14,311 nt of DNA from Rhodobacter sp. (GCA_013824045.1 PNND01000444.1:1-14311); one strand, 5' to 3'. Positions 1-6,081 are shown, counted from the first letter of the stretch. Notes: generated by a model from the sequence alone, not told the origin. Numbers and translations are program-made.

Positions 1-186
1 AAAGGCGTAGTGGCCCTTGCGGTTCTTGTTGATCTTGTAGGCCATCGTCTTGACGCCCCAGTATTCGAATTCAACGACCTTGCCGCCGTTGTCCGCGAGG
101 ACCGTGGAGAAATGTTCGATGAGACCTTCGGCTTGCGTGTTGGAAAGATCCTGACGCGCAATGAAGACATGCTCGTAAAGAGCCAT
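1..186 (-). CDS. rpsF: 30S ribosomal protein bS6 (5' part, runs off left edge)
   Basis: This gene encodes ribosomal protein bS6, which binds bS18 and 16S rRNA in the platform of the small subunit. The 62 visible residues begin MALYEHVFIARQDLS and include VVEFEYWGVKTMAYKI and NKNRKGHYAF, the typical bS6 N-terminal strand-helix and the conserved WG-hydrophobic-AY-I segment. The start is the ATG whose complement lies at 184-186. A GGAG Shine-Dalgarno sits about 5 bases upstream of it. The remaining C-terminal part lies outside the window. In related genomes rpsF is usually followed by rpsR and rplI, which would lie to the left; that is inference. The gene has its own promoter and a structured leader (separate entries). 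Confidence 0.96.
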   Translation of the reverse strand, partial: MALYEHVFIARQDLSNTQAEGLIEHFSTVLADNGGKVVEFEYWGVKTMAYKINKNRKGHYAF

Positions 187-233
187 GTTCACTCCAGTTC
201 TTGCAAGGTGCATTTCATAGGACGGGCAATTCC

Positions 234-288
234 CCTTTCCGCTGCCCGACCACGAGAGGCTGCACCGGTTCACGTGAGTGCGGAAAGG
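234..288 (-). promoter_or_regulatory. Stem-loop in the rpsF 5' leader
   Basis: On the minus strand, CCTTTCCGC (complement of 280-288) pairs perfectly with GCGGAAAGG (complement of 234-242), closing a loop of 37 bases. The loop contains a possible inner CACG/CGTG pairing and an ACCGG stretch. The structure starts just after the predicted transcription start and ends about 48 bases before the rpsF ATG. A leader RNA bound by the S6:S18 dimer is known to control rpsF operons in many bacteria. Whether this is that motif is inference; I did not test it against the covariance model. Confidence 0.5.
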
Positions 289-295
289 TTGGGGC

Positions 296-323
296 CTTAT
301 ATAGAAAGCGGGCAGGAGTGCAA
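296..323 (-). promoter_or_regulatory. Probable sigma-70 promoter of rpsF
   Basis: On the minus strand TTGCAC (complement of 318-323) is followed after 16 bases by TATAAG (complement of 296-301), within a local TATATAAGG run that stands out in GC-rich surroundings. Transcription would start near 289 and give a leader of about 100 bases containing the stem-loop at 234-288. The spacing, the AT-rich -10 and the position upstream of a ribosomal protein gene support the call. Confidence 0.65.
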
Positions 324-347
324 GGCTTTGCGCAGGGCAGGCGCGTG

Positions 348-459
348 GCGATTTCTGATGCAGAAATCGCGGAAAATTCTGACGCAGAATTTTGTCGTGG
401 CGCGGGTCGAGTCCGAAATCTGCGTCAGATTTCGGTGCGTTTTCTGCGTCAGAAAACGC
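348..459. repeat. Array of four adjacent palindromes with TCTG-NNN-CAGA core
   Basis: Four hairpins lie end to end: arms 348-357/361-370 (loop ATG), 373-381/385-393 (loop ACG), 413-422/426-435 (loop CGT) and 437-446/450-459 (loop CGT). Each arm is 9 or 10 bases and perfectly paired. All left arms end in TCTG and all right arms begin with CAGA, while the outer bases differ between copies and always change on both sides so pairing is kept. The first two copies have loops ATG/ACG and the last two the complement of ACG, so the array reads two units in one orientation and two in the other. The last palindrome ends 2 bases from the stop codon of the minus-strand efflux gene, so the array could act as its terminator, although no T-run follows. 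Confidence 0.85.
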
Positions 460-460
460 C

Positions 461-892
461 CTATCGCGCCGAGGCGGGCAGGCCGAAGAGGCGGTCGAAG
501 GCCCATGTGAAGAGGTAGGTATAGATCAGGAAGGCGACAATCAGCACGGCCTCATAGGCCAGGGCGGTGAGGAGATCGACCGAGAACCACCAGGCGGTCA
601 GCGGCAGGAGGGCGAGCACGAGGCCTGCCTCGAACAGCAGGGCATGGGCGGCGCGGCGACGGAGGCTGCGGCCACGGATGGGTTGGCGCGCCTCCCACGC
701 TTCGAACATCGCGTTGAAGGCGAGGTTCCAGAGCATGGCGACAGTGGAGGCGAGGACGGCGAAGGCCAACGAACTGCCCGCTGTGGTTTCGGCCATCAGG
801 AGGAGAAGGGCAGAGGATAGCAGGATGCCGCCCGCCTCAAAACTGGTGGCGTAAAGGACGCGGCGCAGGGTGGGCCTTTGGTGCAGTTTCAT
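461..892 (-). CDS. PACE-family multidrug efflux protein (tandem bacterial transmembrane pair domains)
   Basis: The 143-residue product looks like an inner-membrane proton-coupled exporter of the proteobacterial antimicrobial compound efflux (PACE, AceI-like) family, which exports compounds such as chlorhexidine. Four hydrophobic segments are visible, roughly residues 17-34, 42-62, 84-102 and 107-130, arranged as two similar halves. Each half starts with basic residues followed by a Phe-Glu pair (FE at 18-19 and at 87-88). An acidic residue in the first helix is the key proton-linked residue in AceI; Glu19 is the likely counterpart here. WNLAFNAMFEAWE at 55-67 and WAFDRLFG at 130-137 match the usual ends of the two repeats. 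The length is normal for the family. I chose the ATG at 892 because the longer open frame upstream is arginine/proline-rich with no family resemblance; no clear Shine-Dalgarno is visible. It diverges from fabD. The substrate is unknown. Confidence 0.85.
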   Translation of the reverse strand: MKLHQRPTLRRVLYATSFEAGGILLSSALLLLMAETTAGSSLAFAVLASTVAMLWNLAFNAMFEAWEARQPIRGRSLRRRAAHALLFEAGLVLALLPLTAWWFSVDLLTALAYEAVLIVAFLIYTYLFTWAFDRLFGLPASAR

Positions 893-1014
893 GTGGTGGG
901 GATGCCATGGCGAGGACAGGCAGGCAAGGTGGCGGCGATTGCGCGGTGCAGGCGCATTGGGTAAGGCGGGGAAGGAGTGGGGCCTTGCCCCGGTGACAGC
1001 AGGAGGGGCGGGCC

Positions 1015-1950
1015 ATGAGCCGAGCATTCGTATTTCCGGGACAAGGGGCGCAGACCATCGGGATGGGGCGGGCGCTGGCCGAGGCCTATCCCGCCGCAAA
1101 AGCGGTGTTCGATGAGGTGGATGAGGCGCTGGGGGAGAAGCTGTCGGCGCTGATCTGGGAAGGCGACATCGCGGAGTTGACGCTGACGCAGAATGCGCAG
1201 CCCGCGCTGATGGCCACCTCCATCGCCGCACTGCGGGCGCTGGAGGCGGAGGGCATCACCATCGCCAAGGATGTGGCCTTTGTGGCCGGGCATTCGCTGG
1301 GGGAGTATTCGGCGCTCTGTGCCGCCGGGGCGCTGGGTCTTTCGGATACGGCGCGGCTGTTGCGCATCCGGGGCAAGGCCATGCAGGAGGCGACGCCGGT
1401 GGGCCTTGGCGCGATGGCGGCGCTGCTGGGGCTGGATTACGACACGGCAAGTGCCGTGGCGGCAGAGGCGGCGCAGGGTGAGGTGTGTCAGGCCGCCAAT
1501 GACAACGACCCCGCGCAGGTGGTGGTATCGGGCCACAAGGGCGCGGTGGAGCGGGCGCTGGAGATTGCCAAGGCCAAGGGGGCCAAGCGGGCGATCCTGC
1601 TGCCGGTGAGCGCGCCGTTTCATTGCGCACTGATGCAGCCCGCCGCCCATGTGATGGCCGAGGCGCTGGCCGCCGTGGTGGTGGACAAGCCGGTGGTGCC
1701 GGTGGTGGTGAATGTGCGGGCCGAGGCGGTGACGGAACCGGATCGCATCCGCGACCTCTTGGTGGCGCAGGTGACGGGTGCCGTACGCTGGCGCGAGTCG
1801 GTGTTGTGGATGGCGGGGGCTGGTGTGACCGAGTTCTGGGAGATCGGGGCGGGCAAGGCGCTTTCGGGCATGATCAAGCGGATCGTGCCTGGCGATGTGG
1901 TGACCCGCGCGGTGGGCACGCCGGAGGATGTGATTGCCGCCAAAGGGTGA
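1015..1950 (+). CDS. fabD: Malonyl-CoA:ACP transacylase
   Basis: FabD moves the malonyl group from malonyl-CoA to acyl carrier protein, supplying the extender unit for type II fatty-acid synthesis in the cytoplasm. The 311-residue protein has the usual length. It shows the N-terminal FPGQGAQ motif (7-13), the nucleophile elbow GHSLGEYSAL with Ser94, Arg119 in RIRGKAM, and the catalytic His203 in SAPFHCALM. The C-terminal EIGAGKALSGMIKRI segment is typical. The start is an ATG with a strong AGGAGG Shine-Dalgarno at 1001-1006, 8 bases upstream. fabG, acpP and fabF follow in the same direction but with other genes between them, so this is a loose cluster rather than one tight operon. A hairpin-bearing repeat follows the stop codon and may end the transcript. 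Confidence 0.97.
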   Translation: MSRAFVFPGQGAQTIGMGRALAEAYPAAKAVFDEVDEALGEKLSALIWEGDIAELTLTQNAQPALMATSIAALRALEAEGITIAKDVAFVAGHSLGEYSALCAAGALGLSDTARLLRIRGKAMQEATPVGLGAMAALLGLDYDTASAVAAEAAQGEVCQAANDNDPAQVVVSGHKGAVERALEIAKAKGAKRAILLPVSAPFHCALMQPAAHVMAEALAAVVVDKPVVPVVVNVRAEAVTEPDRIRDLLVAQVTGAVRWRESVLWMAGAGVTEFWEIGAGKALSGMIKRIVPGDVVTRAVGTPEDVIAAKG

Positions 1951-1986
1951 CCTTGCGATGCGCGACGAGGTGTTGCGCCTGTGAAA

Positions 1987-2055
1987 CGGGGCCTATGCGG
2001 CCCCGCGTCGCCGCAAGCGGCGCCTTCCCCGCAGGATATTTGAACAGAGAAGAAT
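1987..2055 (+). repeat. Intergenic repeat element, copy A (two hairpins plus conserved tail)
   Basis: The element has a 7-bp hairpin CGGGGCC/GGCCCCG (1987-1993/1999-2005), a second hairpin CGCCGC/GCGGCG (2009-2014/2017-2022), then a conserved tail AGGATATTTGAACAGAGAAGAAT (positions 2033-2055; quoted in halves, the key parts are AGGATATTT and AACAGAGAAGAAT). Copy B at 6174-6251, in inverted orientation, has the same order of two hairpins and a tail differing at one of 23 bases. The element lies just after the fabD stop and ends 4 bases before the ASCH gene start, so it may serve as the fabD terminator. I recognise the tail as common in Rhodobacteraceae intergenic DNA, from memory only. Confidence 0.75.
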
Positions 2056-2059
2056 AGGC

Positions 2060-2536
2060 ATGGCCGAGGATCAGATCGAAGTGCCGGGCTGGGGGCTGTT
2101 GCCGTGTTGCCGGTTCGGGTCGACTGTGGAGATCGAGGAGCGGCTGGCGGCGCTGGTGATTGCGGGGCGCAAGCGGGCGACCGTCTGGGATGGGCGGGAG
2201 GAAAACCCCACGGTGCCGGGGATGCGGTGGGCGGTCATGGCAGGGGCGCGGCCTGTGGCGGTGATTGAGACGTTGGCCGTGGGGCGGCGGCGCTTTGCCG
2301 AGATCGACGATGCCTTTGCCACGCTGGAGGGCGAAGGCGACGGCAGCCTGCGCTTCTGGCGGCGGACGCATCAGGATTACTTTGAAAAGTCGGGTGATTT
2401 TGACCCGGACATGTGGCTGTGGTGGGAGGAGTTCCGGCTGGTCGCCGTGATCGACGGCGATCTTGCTGCCGCCGCGCCCGACCATGTGGCGGCAGAAGAG
2501 GCCGAGGCGCGGCAGATGCTCACGGCGCGGGGCTAG
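2060..2536 (+). CDS. ASCH-domain protein
   Basis: The 158-residue product resembles ASCH-domain proteins, a beta-barrel fold related to PUA that is thought to bind RNA or modified nucleosides; some members act as amidohydrolases on acetylated cytidine. Visible ASCH features are the IAGRKRATVW stretch (34-43, matching the conserved G-K-x-A-T), a central turn at VPGMRWAVM (52-60) and the DGSLRFWRRTHQDYFEK block (94-110), followed by WWEEFRLV (121-128). The alanine/glutamate-rich tail is not conserved. The start ATG is taken at 2060; only a weak purine-rich stretch belonging to the upstream repeat precedes it. The stop codon overlaps that of the convergent DUF2726 gene. The cellular role is unknown and the position beside fabD does not tell it. 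Confidence 0.8.
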   Translation: MAEDQIEVPGWGLLPCCRFGSTVEIEERLAALVIAGRKRATVWDGREENPTVPGMRWAVMAGARPVAVIETLAVGRRRFAEIDDAFATLEGEGDGSLRFWRRTHQDYFEKSGDFDPDMWLWWEEFRLVAVIDGDLAAAAPDHVAAEEAEARQMLTARG

Positions 2537-3216
2537 ACGCGGCGACTGTGCAGGTCGGTCACGGCTGCAGGTTTTGAGTTTGTGGCGAGAAGGCCTGTGA
2601 TGCGGCTGCGAAGGAGTGCGGCGTCGAAATCGGGTTCCACCTCGATGAAGGGAATCCCGGCGCGGCGGATCGCCTCGCGTTTCACCGCATCACGCATGAA
2701 GGCGGTGCCCTGATGGTGGCCGCCGCCCTGATATTCGACCACGACGGCGAGGCGACCGGCGCGGTCGATGATCGCGAAATCGAGCCGTTTGGAATTGATC
2801 GAGGCGAAGGCGGCGCTGCGGTCATCTTCCGTCGCGGTGCCTGACTTCGGCCGGATCAACTCGCCCAGACTGGTTTGGGCCATGACGCGATGCCCGGATT
2901 GCACGTCGCGGGCGGTGGATTCGAGAAGCGGGAGAAGCCGGGCCTCTTGCCGGTTGAGCAGAGGCGTGCATTCGAACTCGACCCGCGCGATGGCATGAAG
3001 CTGCTGGGCGGGATCGTGAAGATCGGACGCCGCCGGAGGTGGTGGCGGCTGCACCAGTCGTGGGCGCGAAACGGCGGACCCATTCCATGCGGTGTAGGGT
3101 TTGCTGCGCCGCGCGCGGCGGTGATGGCGGGGCCGCAGGCGCAGATAAAGCAGCGACCCGAAAAACAGTGCGACCAATGCCGCGAGGAAGATGTCCTTAA
3201 ATTCGTCGGTAAACAT
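2533..3216 (-). CDS. DUF2726-domain protein with N-terminal membrane anchor
   Basis: The 227-residue protein starts with one hydrophobic helix (about residues 9-26), a very basic stretch (RPRHHRRARRSK, 28-39) and a proline-rich linker (57-61). This implies a membrane-tethered protein with a cytoplasmic domain. The C-terminal part matches DUF2726: PLLNRQEARLLPLLE (85-99), an NSKRLDFAII block (141-150), VVVEYQGGGHH (158-168) and RDAVKREAIRRAGIPFIEV (175-193). The order Asp146, Glu161/Gln163, Lys179 resembles a PD-(D/E)XK nuclease-like core. I believe the family has been linked to that fold, but activity here is inference. The gene diverges from fabG with a 129-bp gap and converges on the ASCH gene. 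No substrate or partner is evident. Confidence 0.75.
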   Translation of the reverse strand: MFTDEFKDIFLAALVALFFGSLLYLRLRPRHHRRARRSKPYTAWNGSAVSRPRLVQPPPPPAASDLHDPAQQLHAIARVEFECTPLLNRQEARLLPLLESTARDVQSGHRVMAQTSLGELIRPKSGTATEDDRSAAFASINSKRLDFAIIDRAGRLAVVVEYQGGGHHQGTAFMRDAVKREAIRRAGIPFIEVEPDFDAALLRSRITGLLATNSKPAAVTDLHSRRV

Positions 3217-3345
3217 GGCTTTTGCCCTTTGGCATCAACCCCCATTCTCAATCTGTGGGAGAAGGCGCGGTCGCGCAATGGCTGGTATGGGATTATTGAT
3301 GCTGCTAGGGAAACCATCAGTTTCTGAAGCAAGGGGAGCGGACGG

Positions 3346-4083
3346 ATGTTCGATCTGACGGGGAAGGCGGCGCTGATCACCGGGGCGTCTGGCGGCATAG
3401 GCGCCGAGATCGCGCGCGCTCTGCATGGGGCGGGGGCCACGGTCGGCCTATCGGGCACACGGGTGGAACCGCTGGAGGCGCTGGCGGCGGAGCTGGGCGG
3501 GCGGGCGCATGTGCTGCCCTGCAACCTGTCAGTCCCCGAAGAGGTGGAGGGGCTGGTCAAGCGTGCCGCAGAGGCGATGGGATCGGTCGATATCCTGGTG
3601 AACAACGCCGGCATCACGCGGGACGGGCTGGTCATGCGGATGAGCGATGACGACTGGGCCAGCGTTCTGGACGTGAACCTGACCGCGACCTTCCGGCTGT
3701 GCCGGGCGGCCATCCGGGGGATGATGAAGGCCCGTTGGGGGCGGATCGTGAATATCGGGTCCGTTGTGGGGACCACCGGCAATGGCGGGCAGGTGAACTA
3801 TTCCGCCGCCAAGGCCGGGCTTCTGGGCCTGTCGAAATCGCTGGCGGCGGAAGTGGCGAGCCGGGGGATTACGGTCAATGTCGTCTCGCCCGGGTTCATC
3901 GCTACGGCCATGACCGACAAGCTGAACGAGGAACAGAAGTCGCGCATCCTGACAGCGGTTCCGGCGGGGCGGATGGGGGAACCCGCCGAAATCGCGGCGG
4001 CCGTGGTCTATCTTTCCGCGCCGGAAGCGGCTTATGTGACGGGGGCCACCTTGCATGTGAATGGCGGGATGGACATGGTCTGA
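3346..4083 (+). CDS. fabG: 3-oxoacyl-ACP reductase
   Basis: FabG reduces 3-ketoacyl-ACP to 3-hydroxyacyl-ACP with NADPH, the first reductive step of each fatty-acid elongation cycle. The 245-residue short-chain dehydrogenase has all the expected motifs: TGASGGIG nucleotide-binding loop (12-19), NNAG (86-89), Asn111, and the catalytic Ser139, Tyr152, Lys156 (Y-S-A-A-K). PGFIATAMT (182-190) and the C-terminal TGATLHVNGGMDMV are typical of FabG rather than other short-chain dehydrogenases. The start ATG follows a good Shine-Dalgarno (AAGGGGAG, 3331-3338). acpP lies 177 bp downstream with its own promoter. This fabG-acpP-fabF neighbourhood confirms the role. Confidence 0.97.
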   Translation: MFDLTGKAALITGASGGIGAEIARALHGAGATVGLSGTRVEPLEALAAELGGRAHVLPCNLSVPEEVEGLVKRAAEAMGSVDILVNNAGITRDGLVMRMSDDDWASVLDVNLTATFRLCRAAIRGMMKARWGRIVNIGSVVGTTGNGGQVNYSAAKAGLLGLSKSLAAEVASRGITVNVVSPGFIATAMTDKLNEEQKSRILTAVPAGRMGEPAEIAAAVVYLSAPEAAYVTGATLHVNGGMDMV

Positions 4084-4116
4084 ATTGTTGCTGCGACCTT
4101 TGGTCATGGAAAGCGT

Positions 4117-4145
4117 TTGCCTTGCGGGAACGCCCTTGCTATAGG
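4117..4145 (+). promoter_or_regulatory. Probable sigma-70 promoter of acpP
   Basis: TTGCCT (4117-4122) and TATAGG (4140-4145) are separated by exactly 17 bases. Transcription would start near 4152, giving a leader of about 110 bases. A promoter of its own fits acpP, which is one of the most highly expressed small genes in bacteria, and the terminator that follows the gene. Confidence 0.7.
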
Positions 4146-4156
4146 CGCGGCGACCG

Positions 4157-4176
4157 GGCCGGGATGAAACCCGGCC
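4157..4176 (+). promoter_or_regulatory. Hairpin at the 5' end of the acpP leader
   Basis: GGCCGGG (4157-4163) pairs perfectly with CCCGGCC (4170-4176) around the loop ATGAAA. It begins about 5 bases after the predicted transcription start. Such 5'-terminal stems commonly protect mRNA from decay. A short TT-CCC stretch follows, too weak for a clear terminator. A smaller hairpin CGGGA/TCCCG (4227-4231/4237-4241) lies just before the Shine-Dalgarno. Confidence 0.5.
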
Positions 4177-4260
4177 TTCCCGTATCACGACGCGGGGAAT
4201 ACGCCTTTCGGGGCAGGGACAACGAACGGGACGCGATCCCGCAACGGAAAGAGGAATGAC

Positions 4261-4494
<234 letters not shown>

Positions 4495-4521
4495 TCCTTT
4501 TCGGCTCAAGGCTGTTGTGAC

Positions 4522-4550
4522 ACGGGCGCCCCTTTGCGGGCGCCCGTTTC
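4522..4550 (+). terminator. Rho-independent terminator after acpP
   Basis: A perfect 10-bp stem ACGGGCGCCC (4522-4531)/GGGCGCCCGT (4538-4547) closes a 6-base loop CTTTGC and runs into TTTCCATTT. It lies 28 bases after the acpP stop codon. It overlaps the longest possible open frame of the next gene, which argues for that gene starting further downstream. Confidence 0.88.
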
Positions 4551-4648
4551 CATTTGTGCGCTCGCCACGAGGCATGTCGCGAAAGGGCGGGCAGAATCAA
4601 GCGGATGCGGGCGAGACTGCAGACCTGAATCGGGAATGGGAGGGCGGG

Positions 4649-5608
4649 ATGGCGAGTCTGGGGGCAATGTTCGGCGCAGGGCAGGTGGATACGTTCATGG
4701 GTCTGCCAGCCTGCCGGGATTTGGCTGCCGTTGAGGCGCAGATCGTGATCCTAGGGGCGGCGGGGTGCACGCCTTACCCTTCGGTCGGGTTCTACTGCGC
4801 CGGGGGGCCTGCGGCGATCCGGGCGGCGGGAGCGGCCTATGCGGCGAACCTTGGCCACATGAATTTCGATCTGGGCGGGCCGATCCTACCCGAGGGCGTG
4901 GTGGCGGTGGATGCGGGCGACATTGCCGTGTCGGAAGACGATGCCTCTGGCAACCGGGCGCGGTTGCGCGCAGCGGTGGGCCAGGTGCTGGCGGCGGGGG
5001 CGGTGCCGGTGCTGATCGGCGGCGATGATTCCCTGCCCATCCCGATGCTGCAAGCGTTCGGCGATACGGGGCGGCGGGTGACGATCCTGCAGATCGACGC
5101 GCATATCGACTGGCGCGATGAGGTTCAGGGGGAGCGCTGGGGCCTGTCCTCTACCATGCGGCGGGCGAGCGAGATGGCGCATGTGGAGCGGATTGTTCAA
5201 GTAGGTCAACGCGGTATCGGATCGGCGCGGATGGCGGACGTGACAGACGCGCAGGACTGGGGAGTTGAGTTCGTGCCGGCGGGGGAGGTTGCGCGGGCGG
5301 GTGTCTGGCGCGCGGTGGACTTGATCCCGGAGGGGGCGGATGTGGTGATCTGTCTGGATGTCGACGCGCTGGACCCTGCGATCATGCCTGCGGCCATTGG
5401 CCGGACAGCGGGGGGATTGAGCTATTGGCAGGTGATGGAGTTGATCGGCGCGGTGGCCGAGAAGGGGCGGATCGTGGCCTTCGACATGGTCGAATTCATG
5501 CCCGAGCGTGACATTGACGGGTTGGGGGCGATGGTGGCGGCACAGGTGTTGGCAGGCGCTGTGGGGATCATCGCGCGGCAAGCGCAAGGGGTTGCGGACG
5601 CAGGGTAA
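4649..5608 (+). CDS. Arginase/agmatinase-family ureohydrolase, with altered metal site
   Basis: The 319-residue protein belongs to the ureohydrolase family (arginase, agmatinase, guanidinobutyrase and relatives), which hydrolyse guanidino compounds using two Mn ions. Visible motifs are the GGPAAIRAA element (52-60), GGDDSL (124-129), DAHIDW with D150, H152 and D154, DVDALDP with D237 and D239, and a C-terminal VEFMPERD with Glu282. The canonical GGDHS motif has His as a ligand of the first metal; here that residue is Asp127, so the site is atypical. An oxygen ligand could still bind metal, and the substrate cannot be assigned. The open frame extends back to 4517, but its first 44 codons cover the acpP terminator and look non-homologous. 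The ATG at 4649 has a GGGAGGG Shine-Dalgarno at 4638-4644, and I prefer it. It is an unexpected neighbour between acpP and fabF. Confidence 0.85.
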   Translation: MASLGAMFGAGQVDTFMGLPACRDLAAVEAQIVILGAAGCTPYPSVGFYCAGGPAAIRAAGAAYAANLGHMNFDLGGPILPEGVVAVDAGDIAVSEDDASGNRARLRAAVGQVLAAGAVPVLIGGDDSLPIPMLQAFGDTGRRVTILQIDAHIDWRDEVQGERWGLSSTMRRASEMAHVERIVQVGQRGIGSARMADVTDAQDWGVEFVPAGEVARAGVWRAVDLIPEGADVVICLDVDALDPAIMPAAIGRTAGGLSYWQVMELIGAVAEKGRIVAFDMVEFMPERDIDGLGAMVAAQVLAGAVGIIARQAQGVADAG

Positions 5609-5643
5609 ATTTCCGTCCGGCCGGGGTTTTGGGCGTGCAGCGG

Positions 5644-5659
5644 GCGGTGCAGCGCGGGG
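5644..5659 (+). repeat. 16-bp direct repeat, copy 1
   Basis: GCGGTGCAGCGCGGGG occurs here and again, identically and in the same orientation, at 6082-6097. It is the outer pair of repeats around the 18-bp tandem array. It sits in a run where TGCA recurs at 5636, 5648, 5661 and 5673. Confidence 0.8.
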
Positions 5660-5690
5660 GTGCAGACGGCTGTGCATACGCGCGGTGGGG

Positions 5691-5713
5691 TCATCAGGCG
5701 TTAAGGTTAACGC
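5691..5713 (+). repeat. 23-bp direct repeat with palindromic core, copy 1
   Basis: TCATCA-GG-CGTTAAGGTTAACGC matches positions 6013-6035 except for the two middle bases (GG here, AA there). The core CGTTAA-GG-TTAACG (5699-5712) is an inverted repeat with a 2-base spacer; in this copy the arms extend to 7 bases (GCGTTAA/TTAACGC). It is the inner pair bracketing the tandem array and could be a protein-binding site. Confidence 0.8.
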
Positions 5714-5754
5714 TTTTTGAGCACGGTGCCGGAAAGAGGCCCCCGATTCAGGGG

Positions 5755-6026
5755 ATGGTGAACAGAGTGGGGCTGCGAGAAGGATCGATCTTGCCAAAGG
5801 ACCAAACCCACCCGAGGATGTGACCCTTCAAGGGGAAGTGATCCTGCCCGAAGGAATGACCTCGCAAGTGGACATGAGCCTGACGGATGACATGACCTTA
5901 CCCAAGGATGCCACCCGCCCGAACACTGTCACCTTCCCGAAGGCCATAACTCCGCCATACCCTGCGACGGTCACGCAGGCCGTGACGCCAGCCCTGCACC
6001 GGGGCCATGTGTTCATCAAACGTTAA
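5755..6026 (+). pseudogene. Possible frameshifted small gene made of hexapeptide repeats
   Basis: Reading from GTG at 5820 gives 68 residues built from six-residue units such as VTLQGE, VILPEG, MTSQVD, MTLPKD, ATRPNT and VTFPKA, ending at a TAA (6024-6026) inside the 23-bp repeat. Reading from ATG at 5755 in another frame gives MVNRVGLREG then SILPKD and QTHPRM before stopping at 5821. The two frames join into one continuous repeat if a single base is restored near 5807-5812 (for example ACC-CNA-CCC giving QT-x-PED). This suggests a broken gene of about 91 codons. There is no convincing Shine-Dalgarno for either start and no family I recognise, so the array may instead be non-coding DNA whose 18-bp period happens to be divisible by three. 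Confidence 0.3.
5785..6000 (+). repeat. Degenerate 18-bp tandem repeat, about 12 units
   Basis: Units begin at 5785, 5803, 5821, 5839, 5857, 5875, 5893, 5911, 5929, 5947, 5965 and 5983, an exact 18-base step. The approximate consensus is TGACCTTxCCCAAGGAxx. Units at 5839 (TGATCCTGCCCGAAGGAA), 5893 (TGACCTTACCCAAGGATG) and 5929 (TCACCTTCCCGAAGGCCA) fit best; those after 5947 are worn. The unit at 5803 appears to have lost one base relative to the others, compensated by the neighbouring boundary. The array is bracketed by the 23-bp and 16-bp repeat pairs. Confidence 0.75.
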
Positions 6027-6035
6027 GGTTAACGC
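6013..6035 (+). repeat. 23-bp direct repeat with palindromic core, copy 2
   Basis: Second copy of the repeat at 5691-5713, differing only at two bases (AA for GG). Core CGTTAA-GG-TTAACG at 6021-6034. The TAA stop of the hexapeptide-repeat reading frame falls inside it. Confidence 0.8.
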
Positions 6036-6081
6036 GCCCTGAAGGGGGTAGGGAAAAGCGAGGCACCTTTCACAAAAGTCC

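Noticed and set aside
1191..1202. Further TCTGACGCAGA-like palindrome inside fabD
   Set aside because: CTGACGCAGAAT here encodes the conserved LTQN segment of FabD and has no pairing flanks; coincidence of codons.
4517..4648. GTG-started N-terminal extension of the ureohydrolase
   Set aside because: It begins inside the acpP terminator and lacks family resemblance; the ATG at 4649 has a good Shine-Dalgarno.
5699..5712. CtrA binding site
   Set aside because: CtrA sites are TTAA separated by 7 bases; here the two TTAA are separated by 2 bases.
5785..6000. CRISPR-like array
   Set aside because: Units abut with no spacers, are only 18 bases, and vary strongly from copy to copy; no cas genes are nearby.
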